Assembly: GCA_963922205.1 (NCBI GenBank)
Contig: CAWUHX010000155.1
Span: forward strand, 248,001 to 312,000
DNA: 64,000 bases
DNA from: Romanomermis culicivorax
Lineage: Eukaryota > Nematoda > Enoplea > Mermithida > Mermithidae
Direction: 5' to 3'
The notes under the pieces are model-generated. The model ran no database searches and was not told the origin of the DNA. It was given only the letters and a program-made list of their open reading frames with translations. This document shows, one piece after another, positions 11,166 through 21,530 of this stretch (the stretch's first letter is position 1; each line of letters begins with the position of its first letter). A program made the position numbers and the translations under genes.

Positions 11166-12030
11166 TTTAAATCGGCTACATACTTCTTTACATTCCATAC
11201 GCTTCTTGTAAAGTGCGCTTTTATAAAGCTACAGTACGGATTTGCAAAGAAGTACGTGGTCGGTATAGCTACAAAAAAGATAATCAAGTACAGCTACAGT
11301 AATCTACAGTAGGAATGAATTTACACAACAAAAAAATATAATCATGGTCGAAAAATGTCTAGAATAAATGACCAAAAATAAGAATGGCCCAGACGTAGAC
11401 GCCAATGTGTGTAGACCGTTGAGTAAATAGAAAATGTTTACTCCTCCATCCCGAGAAACTTTATATTTACTTTCGGCCATTTGTATATAATGGACTGGGT
11501 TTGGGGGAAAATGGTACAAAATTTAGCAAAATTAACAAGTTTAGAAAAATTTGGCTTTATATATAAGGGGAAAAATGCTTTTTTTCCGCACTGAGCAACA
11601 ATGAATTCTAGAAAATTTTAGAGCAAGAGAGGAAAAAAGAATAAAGAGCAAGAAAGAAGAAGCTTCTCCTCTCCTTCAAAAGAATATAAAGTTTCTTTGG
11701 AGAGCTCTAAAACACAACTTTTTCCTAGAATTCCATAGACATGGAGCAAAATTTCCAAAGTTTTATAGGCGAAAATTGGACGGCAGGCTAAAATTTCGGC
11801 CTAGCCGAGCTTTTCACTTTTAGCCTGGAGCAAGCGAAATATTTTATGGCCAATATAAAAGTGATAGATGTGTAGCTCGGGCAAGAAAGTTTAGAAGCCT
11901 GTTAGCCTGCAATGTGGAAAATATGACGCCCAAATTGAAGAAACGTAGAAGAGTTTTAGATAGCAAAATTTGTCCAAAATGTTGACTTAAGGAGGAGAGA
12001 GAGAGAAAAAGGCGAAATTTCTATGGGTGT
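11166..12030. other. Mostly unique intergenic DNA
   Basis: No gene or array recognised. Contains scattered CTACAGTA, a purine tract at about 11620-11665 (GAGCAAGAGAGGAAAAAAGA) and a short GA microsatellite at about 11994-12007. I see no convincing exon on either strand. Confidence 0.5.
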
Positions 12031-12034
12031 GTGT

Positions 12035-13600
12035 ATTTTGCGACGTCTGCAAGAAAAATTCCATTTTAGAATGTAAAAAAATGATGAACATGCCCATCAA
12101 AATACAATTCTTACTGTAGGTCACATGAAACCATGAAGCTACAGTAAACATGAAAAAATTTTTTGACGTCTGCAAGCAAAATTGCACCAAAAAAACGCTG
12201 AAAATCCATGCACATGGCAAAAATTACACACATGAACATCAAACTCTTACTGTACATATGTGACATGAAATTATGGAGCTACAGTAAACATCAAAAACTA
12301 GTGACGTCTGCAAGAAAAATGAAATTTCAGAATGTAAAAAAATCATGAACATGGAAAAAATGCATAGGCAAATCTTACTGTATGTCACATGAAATTATGA
12401 AATTATGAAACTACAGTAAACATGAAAAAATTGCTGACGTCTGCAAGCAAAATTAATGAAAAAAAGCTGAAAATCCACGCACATGACAGAAATTAGAGAC
12501 ATGAATATCAAACTCTTACTGTACATATGTGACATCAAATCATGGAGCTACAGTAAACATGAACAACTAGTGACGTCTGCAAGAAAAATGAAACTCAAGA
12601 ACCAAAAAATCCACGCACTGCGCCATGGAATGCATGGCAAATGTTGCAGCTATCTATTGCATGTCACATGGAATCACGAAATCAAATAGTTCACATGCAA
12701 AAATTTTTTGACGTCTGCAAGCAAAATTGCATGAAAAAAAAAGAAAATTCATGCATATGGAAAAAACTGCTCTTATGAATATAAAAATCTTACTGTATGT
12801 CACATGAAACCATGGAGCTACAGTAAACACGAAAAAATTTTTTGACGTCTGCAAGCAAAATTGCATTGAAAAAACTGAAAATTCATGCACATGACAAAAA
12901 TTAGAGACATGAATATCGAACTCTTACTGTACATATTTGACATGAAATCATGGACCTACAGTAAACATGAAAAACTAGTGACGTCTGCAAGCAAAATTGC
13001 ATTGAAAAAAAACTGAAAATTCAAGCAAACGGCAAAATTTTTTTTTTGACGTCTGCAAGAAAAATCAAATTTTGAATGTGAGAAATTCATGAACATGCAA
13101 AAAATTCAGTCATGAATATGCAAATCTTACACTAGGTCACATGAAATCATGAAGCTACAGTATACATGAAAATTTTTTTGACGTCTGCAAGAACGACCAA
13201 CTTTTAGAATGTAAAAAATTTAAGAACATGGAAAAAATGCACTCACGAATATGCAAATCTTACTGTATGTCACATGAAAACATGAAGCTACAGTAAACAT
13301 GAAAAAATTGCTGACGTCTGCAAGCAAAGTCACATAAAAAACACTGCACTCATGAACAATGAACTAAGAACCTACAGTAGACACGGGACAATTTTTTGAC
13401 GTCTGCAAGCGAGGCCGCATGAAAAACACTGCACTCATGAACGCTGAACTGCTGCTGGGTGTCAGATGAATTCATCAAGCTACAGTAGACATGAAACAAT
13501 TTACTGACGTCTGCAAGCAAAGTCACATAAAAACCATTGCACTCATGAACACTGGACTCCTATTGTGTGTCACATGAATTCATGAAGCTACAGTAAACAC
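12035..13600. repeat. ~135-bp repeat array with GACGTCTGCAAG core
   Basis: Each unit has TGACGTCTGCAAGCAAAATT, a spacer with CATG-rich words, then CTTACTGTATGTCACATGAA and GCTACAGTAAACATG. The GACGTCTGCAAG core recurs at about 12041, 12162, 12302, 12436, 12571, 12708, 12844 and 12979. Units near 13040-13600 are shorter and variable. Confidence 0.9.
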
Positions 13601-15475
13601 GCAAAAATTCACTGACGTCTGCAAGCGAAATCATGCATCGAAATTTTTCTATGAAAATCAATCCATTTTTTGAGTACTGTATCATGGAAAAGCATTGAAT
13701 ATACTAGGCTCATGAACATGGCACTGTTACTGTATGTTTCACATGAATTCATGAAGCTACAGTAAACAAGCAAAAATTCACTGACGTCTGCAAGCGAAAT
13801 TATGCATCGAAATTTTTGTATGAAAATCAATCCATTTTTTGAGTACTGTATCATGGAAAAGCGTGGAATATACTAGGCTCATGAACATGGCACTATTTAC
13901 TGTAGATCACATGAAATCATGGATCTACAGTAAACACGCAAAAATTCACTGACGTCTGCAAGCGAAATCATGCATCGAAATTTTTCTATGAAAATCAATC
14001 CATTTTTTGAGTACTGTATCATGGAAAAGCGTGGAATATACTAGGCTCATGAACATGGCACTGTTTACTGTAGATCACATGAAATCATGGATCTACAGTA
14101 AACATGAAAAAATTGCTGACGTCTGCAAGCGAAATCATGCATCGAAATTTTTGTATGAAAATCAATCCATTTTTTGAGTACTGTATCATGGAAAAGCGTG
14201 GAATATACTAGGCTCATGAACATGGCACTATTTACTGTAGATCACATGAAATCATGGATCTACAGTAAACACGCAAAAATTCACTGACGTCTGCAAGCGA
14301 AATCATGCATCGAAATTTTTCTATGAAAATCAATCCATTTTTTTGAGTACTGTATCACGAAAAAGCATGGAATATACTGGGTTCATGAACATGGCACTGT
14401 TACTGTAGATCACATGAATTCATGAAGCTACAGTAAACACGCAAAAATTCACTGACGTCTGCAAGCGAAATCATGCATCGAAATTTTTGCATGAAAGTCA
14501 ATATATTTTTTGAGTACTGTATCACGAAAAAGCATGGAATATACTGGGTTCATGAACATGGCACTGTTACTGTAGATCACATGAATTCATGAAGCTACAG
14601 TAAGCACGCAAAAATTGCTGACGTCTGCAAGCGAAATCATGCATCAAAATTTTTGCATGAAAGTCAATATATTTTTTGAGTACTGTATCACGAAAAAGCA
14701 TGGAATATACTGGGTTCATGAACATGGCACTGTTACTGTAGATCACATGAATTCATGAAGCTACAGTAAGCACGCAAAAATTGCTGACGTCTGCAAGCGA
14801 AATCATGCACCAAAATTTTTGCATGAAAGTCAATATATTTTTTGAGTACTGTATCATGGAAAAGCATTGAATATACTAGGCTCATGAACATGGCACTGTT
14901 ACTGTATGTTTCACATGAATTCATGAAGCTACAGTAAACAAGCAAAAATTCACTGACGTCTGCAAGCGAAATTATGCATCGAAATTTTTGTATGAAAATC
15001 AATCCATTTTTTGAGTACTGTATCATGGAAAAGCGTGGAATATACTAGGCTCATGAACATGGCACTATTTACTGTAGATCACATGAAATCATGGATCTAC
15101 AGTAAACACGCAAAAATTCACTGACGTCTGCAAGCGAAATCATGCATCGAAATTTTTGTATGAAAATCAATCCATTTTTTGAGTACTGTATCATGGAAAA
15201 GCGTGGAATATACTAGGCTCATGAACATGGCACTGTTTACTGTAGATCACATGAAATCATGGATCTACAGTAAACATGAAAAAATTGCTGACGTCTGCAA
15301 GCGAAATCATGCATCGAAATTTTTGTATGAAAATCAATCCATTTTTTGAGTACTGTATCATGGAGAAGCATTGAATATACTAGGCTCATGAACATGGCAC
15401 TGTTTACTGTAGATCACATGAAATCATGGATCTACAGTAAACACGCAAAAATTCACTGACGTCTGCAAGCAAAAT
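13601..15475. repeat. 168-bp satellite, homogeneous continuation of the GACGTCTGCAAG array
   Basis: About 12 copies at a steady 164-171-bp period (cores at about 13613, 13780, 13948, 14116, 14284, 14452, 14620, 14784, 14955, 15121, 15289, 15457). Units add TGCATCGAAATTTTTGTATG and a GAGTACTGTATCATGG segment. Bases 13681-13840 reappear nearly unchanged at 14851-15010, so seven monomers form a higher-order unit of about 1.17 kb. Each monomer contains a foldback sequence. Confidence 0.93.
14063..14103. repeat. Perfect 14-bp inverted repeat (example of the foldback in each 168-bp unit)
   Basis: Left arm GTTTACTGTAGATC (14063-14076), 13-base loop ACATGAAATCATG, right arm GATCTACAGTAAAC (14090-14103), an exact reverse complement. 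Other units keep the same arrangement with one or two mismatches, or with the GAATTC variant of the loop. Confidence 0.85.
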
Positions 15476-16120
15476 CATGCTTTAGAATTCTTGTATGCGA
15501 ATTCATCTATTGGTATCATGAAAAAGCATGGAATACACTACAGTCGTTCATATGACACTGTTACTGTAGTGTCACATGAAATAATGAAATTATTTCTGGA
15601 TGAAAAATCCCCTGGTGGCGGAAGTGAGACACGATTTTGGAAAGCATGAGCCATCAATAATTTATATAAAAATGTAATATATAGAATCAGTGTTTGAATT
15701 ATCAGAATTGTAAAATTTAAATCGCAAATAAAAATTGAATTGAAATTTCAATGATTAATGATGAAAAATTTTGCGGTGGCGGAAACGAGACATCAAGTTA
15801 AAAGCACGAAATGCGAAAAAAATTTGCGTAAATTTTCATAAAAAGTGTAAAAAAATACTGCTACATGTTAAATTTGCATTGAAATTTTAATGATCAATGT
15901 GGGAAAAATCAGTGGTGGCGGAAACGAGACACGATCATAAATGCATGATTAAGCTGAAATTTGCATAAAAATTATACATTTTGGTAGACCATAAACCCAA
16001 AAATGGGCAAAAACACACGACTCGTAGATAAGAAGGCATGGAAGGTTTTTTTGAAGAAAAAATCAATAGTGGCGGAAACGAGACACAGTCGGAAATACCT
16101 GAGGAGCAAATTTTCACAAA
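15476..16120. repeat. Four-copy module with GTGGCGGAAACGAGACAC
   Basis: The motif occurs at about 15613 (as GGTGGCGGAAGTGAGACACG), 15774, 15912 and 16071, spaced 138-161 bases, within AT-rich sequence that is itself similar between copies (GATGAAAAATT before, AAAGCATGA after). No reading frame of interest. Confidence 0.75.
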
Positions 16121-16129
16121 AAAAATTGA

Positions 16130-18270
16130 TTATGAACCGAATTTCCGGAAAAAAATTTGAATATCGGATCGAATTCCCTGCAAAAAAATTTGAATTTGAA
16201 TCGAATTCCCGAAAAAATTGAGTTTTGATCCGAATTTCCGGCAAAAATTTGAATTTTGGATCGAATTCCGGGAAAAAACTTGAATTTTGATATTTTTTCC
16301 GGAAAAAATTGAGTTTTGGAGCGAATTTCCGGAAAAAAATTGATCGAATTTGCTGAAAAAAAAATTAGAATTTTGAAACAAATTTCCGCAAAACTTTGAA
16401 TCTTGGGCCGAATTTCGGGAAAAAAAAATTGAATTTTGAGCCGAATTTCCGGAACAAATTAAAATTTTTGACCGAATTTCGAGAAAAAAGTTTGAACTTT
16501 GGATCGAATTTCTGGAAAAAAAATTGAATTTCGAATTGAAATCCTAAAAAAAAAATTGAGTTTTGGACCGAATTTGGCGGAAAAAATTCGAATTTTGGAT
16601 GGGATTTCCCAATAAAATTAGAATTTGAACGAAATTCACAGAAAACTTTGAATTTTGAATCGAGTTTCCGAAAAAATTTGAATTTGGCCCCAAAGTTCAA
16701 AGAAAAATTTGAATTTTCTATCGAATTTGGAGAAAAAAATTCGAATTTTTAACCAAAGTTACCGATAAAATTTTGAACTTTGGATAAAATTTCTGAAAAG
16801 AATTTTGAATTTTGAAGCAAATTTCTGGAAAAAAATGTGAATTTTGCGGCGAAATTCTTCCCAAAAAAAGTTGAAATTCAGATCAAGTTTCATTGAAAAA
16901 AAACTACAACCTTCGACCGAATTTGGGGAAAATTTTGAATTTTGGACCGAATTTCCGAAAAAAATTCAGAATTTCCAGAAAAAAATTCAATTTTTGTCAA
17001 AATTCCACGTAAAAAATTTGAATTTTCAACCAAATTACCGAGAAAAAGTTTAAATTTTGAATCCAATTTTCAGAACAAATTTGAATTTCGAGAAAAAAAA
17101 TTGAATTATGAACCGAACTGGCAGGGCAAAATTTGAATTTTGAACCAAAGTTAGGCGAAAAAAATTTTAATTTTGAACCAAATTGCGGAAAAAAAATTTA
17201 AATTTTGGACCGCATTTCCGGAAAAAAATTCAAGTTTTGAAGCAAATCTAGTGAAAAAATTCGAATTTTAGACCGGAATTGCAGAAAAAATTAGAATTTG
17301 GAACCAAATTTACAGATAAAAGTTTGAATTTTCGATCATATTTCCGGAAAAAAATTTAAATTTTGGACCAAATTCTAAGAAAAAGTTTGAATTTTGGAGC
17401 AAATTTATGGAAAAAATTTCGAATTTCAAAATAAAAAATAAAAAATTCCGAATTTCAGGATAAAAAATGATAAAAAATAAAGAATGATAAAAAAATCAAA
17501 AAAATTGAAATTTTGAACCGAATTTCCGGGAAAAAATTCTGAATTTCTAGGCAAAAATAAGGTAAAATTTGCATAAAAATTATACTTTTTCCCAATCCAT
17601 GAATTTTTCCCAATCCAATACTGTCGAAAAAAATTGAGTTTTGAAGCAAATTTAGTGAAAAAATTCGAATTTTGGACCGGAATTGAAGAAAAAATTAGAA
17701 TTTGGAACCAAATTGCGGAAAAAAAATTTAAATTTTGGACCGTATTTCCGGAAAAAAATTTTAGTTTTGAAGCAAATTTAGTGAAAAAATTCGAATTTTG
17801 GACCGGAATTGCAGAAAAAATTAGAATTTGGAACCAAATTTACAGATAAAAGTTTGAATTTTCGACCAAATTTACGGAAAAAAATTCAAATTTTGAATCG
17901 AATTTCCGGGAAATATTTGAGTTTTGAAGCAAATTTCGGGGAAAAACTTTGAATTTTGGACCAAAACTGTGGAAAAAATTTGACTTTCGAACTAAATTTA
18001 CGGATCAAACTTTGAATTTTGGACCAAATTTCGGAAAAATTTGAATTTTGAACCAAATTTCGGGTAAAAAGTTTGAACTTTGGCCCGAATTTCCGAAAAA
18101 AATTCAGAATTTCAGGATAAAAAATGGGAAAAAAATTCCGAATTTTAGGATAAAAAATGGGAAAAAATTCCGAATTTCAGGATAGAAAATGATAAAAAAT
18201 AAAAAAATGATAAAAAACAAAAAAATTGAAATTTTTACCGAATTTTCGGAAAAAATTCAGAATTTTCGAG
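16130..18270. repeat. Second array of divergent 30-bp monomers
   Basis: Same family as 3295-8650 (GAATTTCCGGAAAAAAATTT, GAATTTTGGACC), here monomeric and diverged, 7 kb upstream of the CHMP1 start. Part of 17221-17330 recurs at 17750-17860, a local duplication of about 530 bp. Confidence 0.85.
17545..17615. repeat. Dispersed module with GGTAAAATTTGCATAAAAAT
   Basis: A module reading GCAAAAATAAGG, TAAAATTTGCATAAAAATTA and TACTTTTTCCCAATCCAT occurs here and at 18290-18345. A relative at 15955-16045 carries GCATAAAAATTATAC then CCATAAACCCAAAAATGGGC. The 16 kb and 18.3 kb copies continue into GACTCATGAAAAAGAAGGCATG-like sequence. Confidence 0.6.
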
Positions 18271-18289
18271 AAAAAAATTTCAAATTCTA

Positions 18290-18545
18290 AGCAAAAATAA
18301 GGTAAAATTTGCATAAAAATTGTACTTTTTCCCAATCCATAAACGCAAAAAATGAGCAAAAATAGACGACTCATGAAAAAGAAGGCATGAAACTTTTTTC
18401 CATGCTCCATGCTTAAGCATACAAGACCATTGAATAAATAAAACGACGGCGCCCGGACGGTTAAGTTTTTGGGCTGTGTGAGCAGCATAGGAAAAATATG
18501 TGAGATAAGAAAAATGTTTAGCACAAGCCTGGGTGTGTGCACAAT
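18290..18545. repeat. Copy of the GCATAAAAAT/AAGAAGGCATG module and spacer
   Basis: Resembles 15955-16045. After it, 18400-18545 is mixed-composition DNA containing GACGGCGCCCGGACGG, with no recognised gene. Confidence 0.5.
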
Positions 18546-21530
18546 GTGCAAAAATTTTCGAAAAAAAAGATGAAAAAACAAAAAAAAAAAGAAAAAAAAG
18601 AAAAAGAAAAAGAAGAAAAAAAAGAAAAATAAAGAAATAAATAAAAAAAAAATAAAAAAGAGAAAAGAGCAAAAAGAAAAAAAAGAAAAGAAAAAAAAGA
18701 AAAGAGAAAAAAGAGAAAAGAGAAAAAAGAGAAAAGAGAAAAAAGAGAAAAGAGAAAAAAGAGAAAAGAGAAAAAAGAGAAAAGAGAAAAAAATACAGAA
18801 AAAAAGGAAAAAAAGAAAAAAGAAGGAGAAAAAGAAAAAAAGAAGAAAAACAAAAAAAGAAAAAAAATGAAAAAAATAAAAGAAAAAACGAAAAAAGGGA
18901 AAAAGGAGAAAAAAACAAAAAAAGGAAAAAAAGGATAAAAATAAAAATAAAAAAAAGAAAAAAGGAAAAAAAGCAAAAAGAGAAAAGAGAAAAAAAGAAA
19001 AAAAATAAGAATAAAAAAGAAAAAAATGAAAAAAGAGAAAAAAGAGAAAAGTAAAAAAAAGAGAAAACAAAAAAAAGAGAAAAGAGAAAAAAGAGAAAAG
19101 AGAAAAAAGAGAAAAAAAATTGAAAAACTAAGAACCTGAAAAGATATGACGAAATGCAACAAAATAAGGTCAACAAAATTGAGAAAAAAGAAAAAAATAA
19201 GAAAAAAAATAAAAAAATAAAAAGATAAAGAAGAAGAAAAAATTAAAAAATAAAACAAAAAAGAACAAAAAAATAAAAAGAAAAAAAGAAGAAAGAGAAA
19301 AAAGAGCAAAAAAAGGAAAGAGAAAAAATACACAGAAAAGGGGAAAAAAGGGAACAAATAAAAATAAAAAAAGGAAAAAAAGAAAAAAGAGAAAAAAAGA
19401 AAAAAGAGAAAAAAAGAAAAAAGAGAAAAAAAGAAAAAAGGGAAAAAAAGAAAAAAGAGAAAAAAATACAGAGAAAAAAAAGCAAAAAAGAAAAAAAGAA
19501 AAAGAAAAAAGAAAAAGAAAATGAAGAAAAAAAAACAAAAAAAGAAATAAGGAAAAAAAGAAGAAAATGAAAAAAGAAGAAAGGAAAAAAGAAAAAAGAG
19601 AGAAAAGAGAAAAGAGAAAAAAAATAAAAAAAATAAAAAGGAAAAAGGAAAAAAGAGAAAAAAGAGAAAAGAGAAAAAATACAGAGAGAAAAGGGAAAAA
19701 AGAAAAAAAATAAAAAGAAAAAAAAGAAAAAAATAAAAAGGAAAAAAGAGAAAAAAGAGAAAAGAGAAAAAATACAGAGAAAAAAGGGAAAAAAGAAAAA
19801 AAAATAAAAAGAAAAAAAAGAAAAATGAAAAAAATAAAAAAAAGGAAAAAAGAGAAAAAAGAGAAAAAATAAAAAAAAATAAAAAAATAAAAACCTAAAA
19901 AGATATGACGAAATGCAAAATAAATAAACAAGTCAACAAAATTAAAAATAAAAATTAAAAATATAAAAATTACAGAAAAGCCTGAAAATAAAGCAAAAAA
20001 AGTGGAAAAAACAATGAAAAACCTAAAAAAATGCAGAAAAAAGAAAATAAAAATGGTAAAAAATTAAAAATGTCAAAAAACACACAAAGACAAAAAATAA
20101 ACAAAAAAAACAAATTGAAAAAAAGCAAAAGAAACTGGAGTCTGTATGTGTTGATGTGGAAAAATTTTCAAAAAAAAAGAAAAAAAAGAAAATGAAGAAA
20201 AAAAGCAAAAAAAAAGAAAAAGAAAAAAATATAAAATGAAAAAAGTAGAAAAACAAAAATCTGGTAAAGAGGAAAAAAACAAAAAACGTAAATAAAAAAA
20301 TGTGAAAAACAAAAAAAAAACGGTAAAAAATTCAAAATTAAGCCCAAAAATTGCGAAAAATCTAACAAAATGCGAAAAACAGTTACAAAAAGAGAAATAA
20401 ATAGAAGAAAAATGTCAAAAATACACGAAAAATCTAAAAATAATACAAAAAAAAAACGAAACTAAAAGGATAAAAAACGAGAAAAAAAACACCAAAAGAC
20501 GAAAAAGTGAAAAAAACGGAAAAAACCAAAAAAATCTAAAAAAGCCTGACAAAATACAAAAAAAAAACAAACAAAAAAAAATGAGAGAAATGCAAAAAAA
20601 ACTAACAAAAGTATACAAAGTATGAAAAAAAACAAAAAACCTCGAAAATTACCCAAAAATTATTCCGAAAATTTGAAAAAACATAAAAAAATGAAAAAAA
20701 CCAAAATAAAAAGAAGAAAAATGTCAAAAAACCACAAAAAGACAAGAAACAAAAAAAATGAAAACACTAAAAAATCTAAAAACTCGATAAAGTCTAAAAA
20801 AAGGAATAAAAAGAGAAAAAAAACAAAGAAAAATTTCAATGAACCACAACAAACCTAAAAATAATGCAGAAAAAGAAAAACGAAAAAGAATAAAAAATAA
20901 AAAATGTCGAAAAACACAAAAAGGCGAAAAAACAGTGAAAATAAAAACTGTAAAAAATCTAAAAAAGTCTGACAAAATGAAAAAAAACAAAAAAATAGAA
21001 ATAAAAAATAGAAAAAATGTAGAGGAAAAAACAAAAAAAATGAAAAAATAATTTAAAAATTTGAAAAAAATCTGGCAAAAAAATAAAAAAGAAACACAAA
21101 AATGTGAAAAAACAATGTAACCCAAAATTAATGCAAAAAAATAATTTAAAAAAAATGTGCAAAAATTTAAAATACACGAACAAATACAAAAGAAAAGAAA
21201 TAAAAAACAAAAACAAGAAAAGAAAAATGTTGGAAAAAAAGAAAAAAACTAAAAAAATGGAAAAAACATGACAAAATGCGAAAAAGAAACAAAAAAGAGA
21301 GAAATAGAAGAACGCAAAAAATAAGAAAGAAAAAAAAAATGTGAAAAAAAACCCAAAAAATGCAAAAATAAGTCCAAAATTTCAAAAAATCTGACAAAAT
21401 GCAAAAAAAAACAAAAAAAAATTACGTTTAAAAAGTCAAAAATGATGAAAACAAAATGAAACGAATAAAAAATAAAAAATGTCAAAAAAACAAAAAGAGA
21501 AAAAAAGCAAAAAAAAGAAGAAAAAAAATT
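18546..21530. repeat. Purine-rich low-complexity block
   Basis: Nearly three kilobases of A with G: GAAAAAAGAGAAAAGAGAAA from 18700 to 19900, then AAAAACAAAAAAATGTGAAA style sequence. On the minus strand this reads as Phe/Leu/Ser-rich frames up to 298 residues, typical of pyrimidine tracts and not genes. AGATATGACGAAATGCAA occurs twice, near 19141 and 19900, which points to an internal duplication of about 760 bp. Confidence 0.9.

Noticed and set aside
12035-15475. CRISPR-like array of regular direct repeats
   Set aside because: Spacers are themselves repeated and the genome is intron-bearing; this is a satellite.
18177-19931. Long hydrophobic Phe/Leu/Ser frames up to 298 residues that mimic membrane proteins
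   Set aside because: Translation of a purine tract from its pyrimidine strand; three overlapping frames are equally open.
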